From NCBI RefSeq assembly GCF_014779715.1, contig NZ_JACXYU010000007.1:62001-126000 (forward strand): a stretch of 64,000 nucleotides of DNA, in the 5' to 3' direction. The stretch's first letter is position 1. The number at the start of each line of letters is the position of its first letter. Below the pieces are notes generated by a model, which saw only the letters and a list, made by a program, of their open reading frames with translations, made no database searches and had not been told where the DNA came from. The DNA is from Streptomyces chumphonensis. Its GTDB lineage: Bacteria > Actinomycetota > Actinomycetes > Streptomycetales > Streptomycetaceae. This document shows positions 51,908-62,391 of the stretch, piece by piece. A program made the position numbers and the translations under genes.

Positions 51908-52690
51908 ATGTCCGAGCCTCTGTCCGACGGTGACGACCGCCCGGCACCCCGCCCGGCGCGCACCGCAGTCGTCATCCCCGCCGCCGGGCGCGGCGTCCGC
52001 CTCGGGCCGGGCGCGCCCAAGGCGCTGCGCGCGCTGGGCGGGACGCCGATGCTCGTCCACGCCGTCCGGGCCATGGCCCGGGCCCGGGACGTCGGCCTCA
52101 TCGTCGTCGTCGCCCCGCCGGAGGGGGCCACCGACGTCCGCCACCTCCTCGACGCCCACCCGCTGCCGTCCACCGGCCACACCGCCGACGTCGTGGTCGT
52201 GCCCGGCGGCGCCACCCGGCAGGACTCCGTCCGCCTCGGTCTGGCGGTGCTCCCGGAGGAGATCGAGGTCGTCCTCGTGCACGACGCCGCCCGCCCGCTG
52301 GTCCCCGCCGAGACCGTGGACGCGGTCATCGCCGCCGTCCGGGCCGGTGCGCCCGCCGTCGTCCCGGCCGTGCCGCTGACCGACACGGTCAAGCAGGTCG
52401 ACCCGCGCGGCGACGGCACGCCCGAGCCCGTCACCGGGACACCGGAGCGGGCCCTGCTGCGCGCCGTCCAGACGCCGCAGGGCTTCGACCGGGCGCTGCT
52501 GGCCGAGGCCCACGCCGCCGGCCCCGCCGAGGGCGAGGGCGCCACCGACGACGCGGGCCTGGTCGAGCGGCTGGGCCGGCCCGTCGTCGTCGTGCCCGGG
52601 CACGAGGAGGCGTTCAAGGTCACCCGACCGCTGGACCTCCTCCTCGCCGAGGCCGTACTCACCCGACGGAGGGCCAAGGATGGCTTCTGA
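51908..52690 (+). CDS. ispD: 2-C-methyl-D-erythritol 4-phosphate cytidylyltransferase
   Basis: A 260-residue MEP-pathway enzyme making CDP-methylerythritol from CTP and MEP. The nucleotide-binding loop [20 protein letters not shown], the [11 protein letters not shown] loop, and [12 protein letters not shown] match the family, and the end [20 protein letters not shown] is typical. Weak ribosome site. It overlaps ispF by 11 nt. Confidence 0.96.
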   Translation: MSEPLSDGDDRPAPRPARTAVVIPAAGRGVRLGPGAPKALRALGGTPMLVHAVRAMARARDVGLIVVVAPPEGATDVRHLLDAHPLPSTGHTADVVVVPGGATRQDSVRLGLAVLPEEIEVVLVHDAARPLVPAETVDAVIAAVRAGAPAVVPAVPLTDTVKQVDPRGDGTPEPVTGTPERALLRAVQTPQGFDRALLAEAHAAGPAEGEGATDDAGLVERLGRPVVVVPGHEEAFKVTRPLDLLLAEAVLTRRRAKDGF

Positions 52691-53174
52691 CGCACCCCCG
52701 CTCCCGCTCGTCGGCATCGGCACCGACGTCCACGCCTTCGAGCCCGGCCGCCCGCTGTGGTGCGCCGGGCTGCTGTGGCCGGAGGGGGACGGGCTGGCGG
52801 GTCACTCGGACGGCGACGTCGCCGCGCACGCCGCGTGCGACGCGCTGTTCTCCGCCGCCGGCGTCGGCGATCTCGGCGCCCACTTCGGCACCGACCGGCC
52901 CGAGTGGTCCGGGGCGTCCGGCGTCACGCTCCTGGCGGAGGCGGCGCGGATCGTGCGTGCGGAGGGCTTCGCCGTCGGCAACGTCGCGATCCAGGTCGTC
53001 GGCGTGCGCCCGAAGATCGGCCGCCGCCGGGACGAGGCGCAGCGGGTGCTCGCCGAGGCCGTGGGCGCGCCGGTCTCCGTCTCCGGGACGACGACGGACG
53101 GGCTCGGCCTGACGGGACGGGCCGAGGGCCTCGCCGCGATCGCGACGGCACTCGTGTACCGCCGACCCGTCTGA
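52680..53174 (+). CDS. ispF: 2-C-methyl-D-erythritol 2,4-cyclodiphosphate synthase
   Basis: A 164-residue trimeric zinc enzyme forming MEcPP and CMP. Metal ligands Asp16 and His18 (GIGTDVHAF) and His42 (LAGHSDGDV) are present, as is the C-terminal [14 protein letters not shown] loop. Starts inside ispD, so the two are co-translated. Confidence 0.97.
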   Translation: MASDAPPLPLVGIGTDVHAFEPGRPLWCAGLLWPEGDGLAGHSDGDVAAHAACDALFSAAGVGDLGAHFGTDRPEWSGASGVTLLAEAARIVRAEGFAVGNVAIQVVGVRPKIGRRRDEAQRVLAEAVGAPVSVSGTTTDGLGLTGRAEGLAAIATALVYRRPV

Positions 53175-53312
53175 CGCGCGCCTCCCCGTCCCACGCGTGC
53201 GTCGGACGGGGACGGTCCCCGGAATGGCGGGCTTGAACACGCCGTTCGGGTGGGTACGGGTGGAAGGTCACCACCCCCACGCACCGCACGGACCGTAAGG
53301 GAGGGCGCGGCC

Positions 53313-53726
53313 ATGGCAGTCGTGCTGTCGGACGAACTGAAGCAGCTCCTGGACACCAAGGTGTTCATCACCGTCGCCACCATCCAGCCGGACGGCGGCC
53401 CGCAGACCTCACCGGTCTGGGTGAAGCGCGACGGCGACGACGTGCTGTTCTCCACCACGCTCGGGCGGCGCAAGGAGAAGAACCTGCGCCGCGACCCCCG
53501 CATCAGCATCGTCGTGCAGCCCGCCGACCGCCCCTACCAGTACGCCGAGATCCGGGGCCGGGCCACCATCACGACCGAGGGCGGCCAGGAACTCATCGAC
53601 GAGCTGTCGATGAAATACGTCGGGAAGCCGTACGGCGAGTTCAACCCGGGCTCGGCCCAGGAGGCCGACCGGGTCGTCATCCGCGTCACCCCCGACAAGG
53701 TCGTCGGGATGGGCCAGCTCGTCTGA
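53313..53726 (+). CDS. PPOX-class F420-dependent oxidoreductase-like protein
   Basis: A 137-residue split-barrel protein of the FDOR/PPOX group, which binds F420 or a flavin. LLDTKVFITVATIQPDGGPQ, then SPVWVKRDGDDVLFSTTLGR and KEKNLRRDPRISIVV are standard blocks. ATG 53313 follows GGGAGGG. It stands alone between ispF and cysS. Substrate unknown. Confidence 0.88.
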   Translation: MAVVLSDELKQLLDTKVFITVATIQPDGGPQTSPVWVKRDGDDVLFSTTLGRRKEKNLRRDPRISIVVQPADRPYQYAEIRGRATITTEGGQELIDELSMKYVGKPYGEFNPGSAQEADRVVIRVTPDKVVGMGQLV

Positions 53727-53741
53727 GGGGGCGCCGGACGC

Positions 53742-53769
53742 CCGGGGCCCGTGGACGTTCGGGCCCCGG
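53742..53769. terminator. terminator before cysS
   Basis: A 10-bp GC-only stem CCGGGGCCCG with an 8-nt loop, 16 bases after the PPOX gene. Confidence 0.65.
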
Positions 53770-53844
53770 CGGCCCGCCCACCGGCCGCCGGGCCCCGTGG
53801 CCGTGAGCGCATGGGGAGCCGCCCGCGTCTACTACCCTTGACGG

Positions 53845-55245
<1,401 letters not shown>

Positions 55246-55298
55246 CGTCCGCGCCGCACCCCTGAACTTCACGCAGTACCACCGGAAAGAAGGACCCC

Positions 55299-56261
55299 AT
55301 GGCCGGCAACAGCCAGCGGCGCAACCGCCGCTCGTCCAACAAGAAGGGCGCGCAGGTCGGCAGTGGCGGCCAGCGGCGCCGGGGCCTGGAGGGCAAGGGC
55401 CCCACCCCGCCCGCCGAGATGCGCAAGGGCCACGCCAAGCAGCGCGCCGCGCAGGCCCGCGCCCGCCGCGCCACCGGCCGTCCCGCACCGCGCCGGGGCG
55501 GCCCCAAGGGCACGGCGGAGCTCGTCGTCGGGCGCAACCCCGTCTTCGAGGCGCTGCGCGACGGCGTCCCGGCCACGACGCTGTACGTCCAGCAGTACAT
55601 CGACAGCGACGACCGGGTGCGCGACGCCCTCAAGCTCGCCGCCGACCGCGGCGGCATCCACCTGCTGGAGGCCCCCCGGGCCGAGCTGGACCGCATGACG
55701 AACGGGCTCAACCACCAGGGCCTCGTCCTCCAGGTGCCGCCCTACGACTACGCGCACCCCGAGGACCTCACCGCCGCCGCCCACGACGCCGGCGAGGACC
55801 CGCTGGTCGTCGCGCTGGACGGCGTCACCGACCCGCGCAACCTGGGCGCCGTCGTCCGGTCCGTCGCGGCGTTCGGCGGACACGGGGTCGTCGTCCCCGA
55901 GCGGCGCGCGGCCGGGATGACGGCAGGTGCCTGGAAGACGTCCGCCGGGACGGCCGCCCGGACCCCCGTCGCCCGCGCCACCAACCTCACCCGCGCCCTG
56001 CAGGGCTACCAGAAGGCCGGGCTCATGGTCGTCGGCCTCGCGGCGGACGGCGAGGCCGAGCTGACGGACCTGGACCTGCTCGACGGCCCGGTCGCCATCG
56101 TCATCGGCAGCGAGGGCAAGGGGCTCTCCCGGCTCGTCAGCGAGGCGTGCGACGTCCGCGTGCGCATCCCCATGCCCGGGGAGGCCGAGTCCCTCAACGC
56201 CGGAGTGGCCGCCGGCGTCGCCCTCTACGAGGCGTCCCGCCGCCGGACGGGCCGCCGCTGA
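55299..56261 (+). CDS. rlmB: 23S rRNA 2'-O-methyltransferase RlmB (SpoU family)
   Basis: A 320-residue TrmH/SpoU enzyme that methylates G2251-type rRNA ribose. A 70-residue basic lead ([15 protein letters not shown]) precedes the substrate-binding domain ([20 protein letters not shown]) and the SPOUT knot: [33 protein letters not shown] and [20 protein letters not shown]. It follows cysS by 53 bp and is probably in the same transcript. Confidence 0.95.
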   Translation: MAGNSQRRNRRSSNKKGAQVGSGGQRRRGLEGKGPTPPAEMRKGHAKQRAAQARARRATGRPAPRRGGPKGTAELVVGRNPVFEALRDGVPATTLYVQQYIDSDDRVRDALKLAADRGGIHLLEAPRAELDRMTNGLNHQGLVLQVPPYDYAHPEDLTAAAHDAGEDPLVVALDGVTDPRNLGAVVRSVAAFGGHGVVVPERRAAGMTAGAWKTSAGTAARTPVARATNLTRALQGYQKAGLMVVGLAADGEAELTDLDLLDGPVAIVIGSEGKGLSRLVSEACDVRVRIPMPGEAESLNAGVAAGVALYEASRRRTGRR

Positions 56262-56266
56262 CCCCG

Positions 56267-56306
56267 GTCCGCGACCCGGCGGGGACGCCCTTGACGGGTC
56301 GCGGAC
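56267..56306 (+). terminator. hairpin after rlmB
   Basis: A 12-bp perfect stem GTCCGCGACCCG with a 16-nt loop just after the stop. Confidence 0.7.
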
Positions 56307-56354
56307 AGATCGGCGGGGTCAAGGCAGTGTCCTAAAGGTCCGTCACTCGGTTAG

Positions 56355-58006
56355 ATGAGTGTGGACACCAGAACACCCCGCACGCCCACCGGGGGAAGCC
56401 CGGGCGGCTACTTCGACGATGAGCCGATCCTCAGCTCCGTCAAGGTGCCGAGCGACCCGGCGCAGGTCATTGTCAACCACGTGAGCTTTCGGGTGAAGCT
56501 CGCCACGCCGCCCGAGCCGGGGAGCCTGGCCTCGGCGGACACCACCCGGATCCCGGCCGTCCCCGCCGTCGGAGCCACCGCCCCCCTCAGCCCGGCCGCC
56601 GCGCCCCCGTGGCGGGGAGCGGCCACACAACTCCCGGCGACGCCGCCGGGCCGCTGCTGGACGCCGTCCGACCCGGCGGCCTCAGCACCGTCCCACCCCA
56701 GGCGGACGGGCCGGACCGCCGCGCGGCCGTCACCACGCAGGTGCTGCCCCGCGTCACCCCGGACCTCACCATCCCGCCCGCCGTCGTCGCCCCCCGCACA
56801 CCCGAGTCCGGTCGGCCGCCGCTGGACGACGTCCGCTCCGCCGACGGCGCCTGGGACACCCCGGCCCGGGGCACCGAAGCCTTCGACGCCGGCCGCTACG
56901 ACCTCGCCCCGGACGGCCGCCACCCGTCCCGCGACGCGGGCGACCGCGCCCGGCACGCCTACTACCCCGGCCGCCGCATGAACCTCGGCGTCGTCCTGCT
57001 GCCGCTGCGGATCTTCCTCGGCTTCATCTCGGTCTACGCCGGGATGGGCAAGCTCACCGACCCCGTCTACTTCGACGGCGGTGCGCGCGGCTCCATGATG
57101 GGCTGGCTGAACTCCCTCGAACCGTGGGCCATCGCCGGGCCCCTCCACGGCTTCGCGCTCTCCCACCCCGTCGGCGCCGGCCTGACCGTCGCCTTCCTCC
57201 AGGTCCTCGTCGGCGTACTCACCGTCTTCGGCCTGTGGCAGCGCGTCGCCGCGTCCGTCGGCGCCCTGCTGTCGGCGGCGCTGCTGGTCACCGTCAGCTG
57301 GCGGACCGTCCCCGTCTACGACGCACCCGACATCATCTACCTCGCCGCCTGGTCCCCCCTCGTCATCGCGGGCGCCCCCGTGTACTCGCTCGACGCCCGG
57401 CTGACCGGCGAGGCGTGGCGGCGGCTCGGCCCCCGGGTCTCGCTGTGGGACCTGCGGCGGCGGGTCCTGCGCCGGGGCTCGCTCATGGCCGCCGTCATCG
57501 CCGGGTTCACCCTGCTCGTCGGCTCGCTGCTCGGCAGCGCCGTGCGCTCCGCCGAGGTCACCACCGTGCCCGAGCCGGGCGACCCCCTCCGCAACCACCT
57601 GCCCGGCTCGCCGCTCCCGCAGGACCCGGCGACACGGCCCAGCCAGGGCACGACCAGCGGCCCCACCGCCGGCCCCACCGCCGGGCCGACGGCCGGACCC
57701 AGCGCCGCGCCGAGCGAGGGGGCCGCCGCCCGGGAGACCGCCGGGACGGGCAGCGCCACCGAGCAGGGCGGTCCGACGCAGGACCAGACGGTGCAGGCGC
57801 CCCAGCCGCCGCCCGCCCCGGAGGCCCCCGCGCCCCCGCCGGCCCCGGAGCCTCCCGCCGACGACGGCGGCACCGGCTCCCCGGGGACGAACGGCGGCAG
57901 CACCGGCGGGCCGTCCGACCCCGGCGGGGACGACTCCTCCGGCGGCGCGTCCGGTGGCTCGGACGGCTCCTCCGGCGGCGGCGCACTCGGCGGCCTCCTG
58001 GGCTGA
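56355..58006 (+). CDS. DoxX-family membrane protein, apparent single frameshift
   Basis: The 5' frame from ATG 56355 reads MSVDTRTPRTPTGG and then VPSDPAQVIVNHVSFRV, a lead I recall from streptomycete DoxX proteins. Near 56610 sense passes to another frame, which runs to 58006. That part holds the four-span DoxX domain (LGVVLLPLRIFLGFISVYAG, LSHPVGAGLTVAFLQVLVGV) and a Pro/Gly/Ser-rich tail. The total of 1652 nt is not a multiple of three, consistent with one indel. Runs of C at 56581-56586 and 56604-56608 are likely places. Alternatively translation starts at GTG 56609, which has no ribosome site. ATG 56355 also has none and may be leaderless. Confidence 0.7.
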
Positions 58007-58050
58007 CGGTCACGCCGGCCCCCGTCGAACCGGGGGCGCACGTCCACGCG

Positions 58051-58087
58051 GAAGGGGCGGGTCCCGAGATCCGGGTCCCGCCCCTTC
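58051..58087. terminator. bidirectional terminator
   Basis: GAAGGGGCGGG pairs with CCCGCCCCTTC between two convergent genes; the inner part also nearly pairs. Confidence 0.75.
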
Positions 58088-58148
58088 GCCGTGCCCTCGC
58101 GTCGTGCGGGCTGTCCGGGCCGTCGGCGCTGTCCTGGCGGCCGGGCCG

Positions 58149-58949
58149 TCAGCGCGCCGGAGCCTCCCCGGCGGTCGGTGCGGAGGGCTCGTCCTCCGCC
58201 GAGGACGCCAGCTCCTTCGCCGCCTCCGACAGGTCCTTCGCGGTGTCGATGGCCCGCCAGTACGCCCCCTGCGGCAGCGGGTACCCCGCCAGCCGGCCCT
58301 CCCGCGCCAGCTGCGGGAACGTCGTCCGCTCGTGGTCGCCGCGCTCCGGCAGCAGCGCCGTGAACTCCGGCGCGCACACGTAGACGCCGGCGTTGACCTC
58401 GTACGTCGTGGGCGGTGCCTCGATGAAGTCGGTCACCCGCCCGAAGCCGTCCGTGCGCACCGCGCCCCAGGGGATGCGCGGCCGGGCCAGCGCCAGTGTC
58501 GCCACCGCCCCCCGCTCGTGGTGGAACGCGGCCATGTCGCGCAGCGGGAAGCGGGTCCAGATGTCACCGTTCGTCGCGTACCACGGCTCGTCCGCCCGGG
58601 GGAGCGCCTGCGCGGCGAACCGCAGGCCGCCGCCGCGCCCCAGCGGCTCCGGCTCCACGACCGTCGTCACCCGCAGCGGCCCGGCGCCCGGTTCCCCGCC
58701 GACCAGCGGCAGCTCCGCGGACGCCAGCCACTCCTGGAGCACCGAGGCCAGGTGGCCGCACGAGACGACGACGTCCGTGACGCCCTCGTGCGCCAGCCAG
58801 GACAGCTGAAAGCCGATGATCGGAGCCCCGGTCCCGGGGATCTCGATCATCGGCTTCGGCCGGTCGTCGGTGTAGGGCCGCAGCCGGGAGCCCTGGCCCC
58901 CGGCCAGGATCACCGCCTGCGTGGGATGAACGCGTGGGTCGTCTGCCAT
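58149..58949 (-). CDS. NDP-sugar pyrophosphorylase-like nucleotidyltransferase
   Basis: A 266-residue protein of the sugar-1-phosphate nucleotidyltransferase family. Signature QAVILAGGQGSRLRPYTDDR, then PKPMIEIPGTGAPII. The metal-binding Asp lies in WYATNGDIWTRFPL, and VTDFIEAPPTTYEVNAGVYV is conserved. It resembles mannose-1-phosphate guanylyltransferases, though donor and sugar cannot be fixed. The C-terminal 30 residues are Ala/Glu/Ser. It reads toward DoxX. Confidence 0.88.
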   Translation of the reverse strand: MADDPRVHPTQAVILAGGQGSRLRPYTDDRPKPMIEIPGTGAPIIGFQLSWLAHEGVTDVVVSCGHLASVLQEWLASAELPLVGGEPGAGPLRVTTVVEPEPLGRGGGLRFAAQALPRADEPWYATNGDIWTRFPLRDMAAFHHERGAVATLALARPRIPWGAVRTDGFGRVTDFIEAPPTTYEVNAGVYVCAPEFTALLPERGDHERTTFPQLAREGRLAGYPLPQGAYWRAIDTAKDLSEAAKELASSAEDEPSAPTAGEAPAR

Positions 58950-58991
58950 GCCCCGAACGCTATCGGGCCACGGCCGTCCGGCCCCGGCATC

Positions 58992-59522
58992 TCAGCGGAA
59001 GTCGGCCACGCCCGCGGCGAACGAGGTGTCGCACACCGGGCGCGCGAAGCGCTGCGCCCGCTGCGCCGATCCGTACTTCTGGACGGCGGCCTGCCCGAGC
59101 GCCCGCGCGATCTCCACACAGTGCTTGGCGAGCGAGGGCCGCTCGTCCACCGCGCGCTGGAGGCCGGAGAGGGCCACCCCCGGGTCCTCCTTCTGCAACT
59201 CCGTCAGCAGGCGGTCCCGCAGCACCTCGTGCGGGGCACGCTTCCTCGTCTCCTGACCGGACGACGCCCGCTCGGCCGAGGCCGTCAGGATCTGCGACTC
59301 GGACGGCGCACCCGACCACGGCACACGGGCCACGGCCAGCGTCCCGGACAGAACCAGAACGACCGGGAGGACAAGGGCGAGACTTCTGCCGATACGGCGC
59401 ACTGCCTGATTCACTGGTGTCTTCCTCGCAACGGGTGTCCCCTGCGATGCCAGGGGCGGAACGGGCGCGCCCGCGAAGGGCACACCGTGTGATGGTAGCG
59501 AGGAGTAGCTGAATGACGACAT
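58992..59522 (-). CDS. hypothetical membrane-anchored protein
   Basis: A 176-residue protein with a Pro/Ser-rich cytoplasmic lead, one membrane segment (SLALVLPVVLVLSGTLAVA) and an outer domain (HEVLRDRLLTELQKEDPGVA, then HCVEIARALGQAAVQKYGSA, then RFARPVCDTSFAAGVADF). Two cysteines in the outer part may pair. It lies between the nucleotidyltransferase and msiK, a position I recall as conserved in streptomycetes. No known domain. Confidence 0.7.
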   Translation of the reverse strand: MSSFSYSSLPSHGVPFAGAPVPPLASQGTPVARKTPVNQAVRRIGRSLALVLPVVLVLSGTLAVARVPWSGAPSESQILTASAERASSGQETRKRAPHEVLRDRLLTELQKEDPGVALSGLQRAVDERPSLAKHCVEIARALGQAAVQKYGSAQRAQRFARPVCDTSFAAGVADFR

Positions 59523-59617
59523 TCTGTCACTCTGATGAGTGAACAAAAAGTGGTTTCGCGGGCAGCATGTTGACGTTGGGCGACGCAGACGCCCGGGAGC
59601 AGCCTCCCGTGGCGGAC

Positions 59618-59656
59618 GGGAAGGGGGCCCGCCCTCCACGGGCGAGCCCCCTTTCC
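59618..59656 (-). terminator. terminator after msiK
   Basis: An 11-bp stem with one mismatch (GGGAAGGGGGC with GCCCCCTTTCC) and extra inner pairing, 15 bases beyond the msiK stop. Confidence 0.7.
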
Positions 59657-59671
59657 GTCATCCCGGAGGTG

Positions 59672-60790
59672 TCAGTCGCTGAGCCGGTCACCCGACGACG
59701 TCGCGAAGACGTGCGACTCGCCCGCGCGCGGCATCACGTGGATCTCCGAGCCCTTCTCCGGCACGCCCCGGCCGTTCACCCGCACGACGAGGTCCTTCGC
59801 CTCCCCGCCGACGTGCGCCGTGCCGTAGACGAACGCGTCCGCGCCCAGCTCCTCGACCACGTTCACCGTCACGGCGAGACCGGCCGGCTCGTCCTTGGAC
59901 AGCCCCTGCGCACTGCCGTCCACGAGGTCGAAGTGCTCCGGGCGGACGCCGACCGTCACCGTCTTGTCGCCCTGCGAGGCGGCTCCCGCCACGGCCTCGC
60001 GCTCCACCGGAACCACGCTGTTGCCGAACTTCACGCCGCCGTCGGTGATCGGCACCTCCACCAGGTTCATGGCGGGGGAGCCGATGAAGCCCGCGACGAA
60101 GAGGTTCGCCGGCTTGTCGTACATGTGGCGCGGCGAGTCCACCTGCTGGAGCAGGCCGTCCTTGAGCACGGCCACCCGGTCGCCCATCGTCATGGCCTCG
60201 ACCTGGTCGTGCGTGACGTAGACCGTCGTGATCCCCAGCCGCCGCTGGAGGCTCGCGATCTGCGTACGGGTCTGGACACGGAGCTTGGCGTCGAGGTTCG
60301 ACAGCGGCTCGTCCATGAGGAAGACCTGCGGCTCGCGCACGATCGCGCGGCCCATCGCCACGCGCTGCCGCTGACCGCCGGAGAGCGCCTTCGGCTTGCG
60401 CTCCAGGTAGTCGGTGAGGTCGAGGATCTTGGCCGCGTCCTCCACCTTCTGCCGGATCTCCGCCTTCGGCACCCCCGCGATCTTGAGCGCGAAACCCATG
60501 TTCTGGGCGACGCTCATGTGCGGGTAGAGCGCGTAGTTCTGGAACACCATGGCGATGTCCCGGTCCTTCGGCGGCAGGTGGGTGACGTCCCGGTCACCGA
60601 TGCGGATGGCGCCCGCGTTGACGTCCTCCAGTCCCGCGAGCATCCGCAGGGACGTGGACTTGCCGCAGCCCGAGGGGCCGACGAGGACGAGGAACTCGCC
60701 GTCCTCGATCTCGATGTCGAGCTGGTCGACGGCGGGCTTCTCGCTGCCCGGGTAGATCCGGGAAGCCTTGTCGTACGTGACCGTAGCCAT
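59672..60790 (-). CDS. msiK: multiple-sugar ABC importer ATPase
   Basis: A 372-residue MalK/UgpC-type ATPase that in streptomycetes energises several carbohydrate importers at once. Walker A GPSGCGKST, signature LSGGQRQRVAMGRAIVREP, Walker B VFLMDEPLSNLDA, and the C-terminal regulatory OB/TOBE part (VTVGVRPEHFDLVDGSAQG). No permease or binding protein lies beside it, as expected for a shared ATPase. ATG 60790. Confidence 0.95.
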   Translation of the reverse strand: MATVTYDKASRIYPGSEKPAVDQLDIEIEDGEFLVLVGPSGCGKSTSLRMLAGLEDVNAGAIRIGDRDVTHLPPKDRDIAMVFQNYALYPHMSVAQNMGFALKIAGVPKAEIRQKVEDAAKILDLTDYLERKPKALSGGQRQRVAMGRAIVREPQVFLMDEPLSNLDAKLRVQTRTQIASLQRRLGITTVYVTHDQVEAMTMGDRVAVLKDGLLQQVDSPRHMYDKPANLFVAGFIGSPAMNLVEVPITDGGVKFGNSVVPVEREAVAGAASQGDKTVTVGVRPEHFDLVDGSAQGLSKDEPAGLAVTVNVVEELGADAFVYGTAHVGGEAKDLVVRVNGRGVPEKGSEIHVMPRAGESHVFATSSGDRLSD

Positions 60791-61022
60791 GCTGTTGTGT
60801 CTCCTTCACCGGCAGGAACGTGCCGGACGATCCGAGTAAAGGGAGGTGTCGTCCACGGGAGTGTGAACGTTCCCGCGACGTTAACCCGCGCGCGTTCGAT
60901 TTGTCAGCACCCGGCGAGCGGCGCAACCGACTCTTGACCTGCCCGGCGCGGCCCCGTCGCGCGGGCCCCGCACCGAGGGCGGGTGTGTCGGCCCGGGTGT
61001 GTAGAGTGGTCGCGATTTGTCT

Positions 61023-61097
61023 GCCGCCTTAGCTCAGCCTGGCTAGAGTCCCGGCCTTGTAATCCGGTGGTCGTCGGTTCGAATCCGACAGGCGGCT
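61023..61097 (+). tRNA. tRNA-Thr (UGU)
   Basis: A 75-nt cloverleaf: acceptor GCCGCCT/AGGCGGC, D arm GCTC..GAGT, anticodon loop CTTGTAA with anticodon TGT (61058-61060), T arm GTCGG-TTCGAAT-CCGAC, discriminator T and no encoded CCA. The anticodon stem (CCGGC/TCCGG) has one C-U mismatch next to the loop. Confidence 0.93.
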
Positions 61098-61105
61098 CTC
61101 TCCGC

Positions 61106-61134
61106 GCCGGGGAGGAGCATCGCTCCTCCCCGGC
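61106..61134 (+). terminator. terminator after tRNA-Thr
   Basis: A perfect 13-bp stem GCCGGGGAGGAGC with a three-base loop, 9 nt downstream. Confidence 0.85.
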
Positions 61135-61297
61135 CGCACGTCCCCTCTCCGTCCTGTCGGCATCCCGCACGCCGACGCGGTTGTCGTATTTCATGCCTTT
61201 CGCTGGGCTTCCTGGTTCACCCTTCCGGCCCCCGTGCGTGTGCATAGGCTTGCAGCCGGTGATCGCCTCACGTCGCAGACCGCGAAGGGGAGCCGGT

Positions 61298-62137
61298 ATG
61301 GCCGGAGCGATGAAGGATCTCGACCCGTCGACATCCGTGGCCGCGTTGCTGGGTACGAAGCTGCGGAAGCTACGGACGCGGGCCGGACTGACCCAGCGCG
61401 AGCTGGGCAAGAAGGTGTACGTCTCGCACAACCGGATCGCCCAGATCGAGCTGGGCACGGACCCGCCGAGCGAACAGCTGATCCAGGCCCTGGAGATCGC
61501 GCTCGACGCGCAGGGCGACCTGATGGACATCTGGCTGCTGATGCGCTGCTCGCCCCTACCTCAGTGGGTGGAGCGCTACGTGCAGCTCGAGTCCGAGGCG
61601 GTTCGCGTCTGCACGTACACGGGCATCGTTCCGGGCATGCTCCAGACGGAGTTGTACGCGCGCGAGGTCCTGCGGCTCGGGCGGCCCGCCACCACGGACC
61701 TGTGGTCGGAGCGCGTCCAGGCGCGACTTCGGCGACAGGCCCGCCTGGACGAGCGTGAAGCGCCCGTTCTGTGGAGCATTCTCGACGAGACGGTGTTGCG
61801 GCGACCGGTGGGCGGACCGGCTGTGATGTGCGAGCAACTCGGCCACATCCTTGCCATGGCCGAGCGACCGAAGGTCTACGTCCAGGTCATGCCGCTGTGC
61901 CACGTGCACCCGGCGATGAGTGGATCGGTGGAGCTTCTGACTCTGGGCGACGGCAGTCGTGTCGCCTACCTGGAAGGCCACGACTCAGGTGTGCTCGTGG
62001 AAGATTCGAACCCTGTCGCGGAGTACGCCCTGACGTACGATCTGCTCCGAGCCCAGGCTCTCCCGGTAGAGGAGTCCCTGGACGCGATCCGTGAGGCGAT
62101 GAGGGGCTACTCATGCGAGCTGGTTCGGAGCGGTTGA
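61298..62137 (+). CDS. XRE-family regulator (DUF5753/Scr1-type)
   Basis: A 279-residue regulator with an N-terminal helix-turn-helix (LRKLRTRAGLTQRELGKKVY, then VSHNRIAQIELGTDPPS). A DUF5753-type domain follows (LESEAVRVCTYTGIVPGMLQ, then WSILDETVLRRPVGG and VYVQVMPLCHVHPAMSGSVE). This is the common streptomycete partner of DUF397 proteins. ATG 61298 has GGGGAG 5 nt upstream. It overlaps the DUF397 gene by 25 nt. Confidence 0.92.
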   Translation: MAGAMKDLDPSTSVAALLGTKLRKLRTRAGLTQRELGKKVYVSHNRIAQIELGTDPPSEQLIQALEIALDAQGDLMDIWLLMRCSPLPQWVERYVQLESEAVRVCTYTGIVPGMLQTELYAREVLRLGRPATTDLWSERVQARLRRQARLDEREAPVLWSILDETVLRRPVGGPAVMCEQLGHILAMAERPKVYVQVMPLCHVHPAMSGSVELLTLGDGSRVAYLEGHDSGVLVEDSNPVAEYALTYDLLRAQALPVEESLDAIREAMRGYSCELVRSG

Positions 62138-62325
62138 CGGCTGTCACCTGGCGCAAGAGCACCCACAGCAACGAGGCGGGCGGCTCGTGCCTGGAGGTCG
62201 CCGACGGGGTGGCCGGGGTCGTGCCGGTGCGGGACAGCAAGCGGTGTGCGGGGCCGGTGCTGGTGTTTCCGGCGGCCTCGTGGCACGCGTTCGTGGGAGT
62301 GATCGGGGACCGCTCCGCGTCGTAG
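62113..62325 (+). CDS. DUF397 domain protein
   Basis: A 70-residue DUF397 protein, with the hallmark TWRKSTHSNEAGGSCLEVAD, then VPVRDSKR and a final WHAFVGVI. Such proteins pair with the XRE/DUF5753 regulators as small modulators, and some pairs act like toxin-antitoxin or bldB/whiJ systems. It starts within the last codons of the regulator. Confidence 0.92.
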   Translation: MRAGSERLTAVTWRKSTHSNEAGGSCLEVADGVAGVVPVRDSKRCAGPVLVFPAASWHAFVGVIGDRSAS

Positions 62326-62391
62326 TGGTGTCGTCACCCGGGTGGGGGCCGCGAGGGCGCGGGCGCCGGGCGGGGGCGGCACGGTGAGGGG

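Noticed and set aside
61023..62325. tRNA-Thr as an integration site for the XRE/DUF397 pair
   Set aside because: I found no second copy of the tRNA 3' end downstream and no integrase; the pair is a common chromosomal type.
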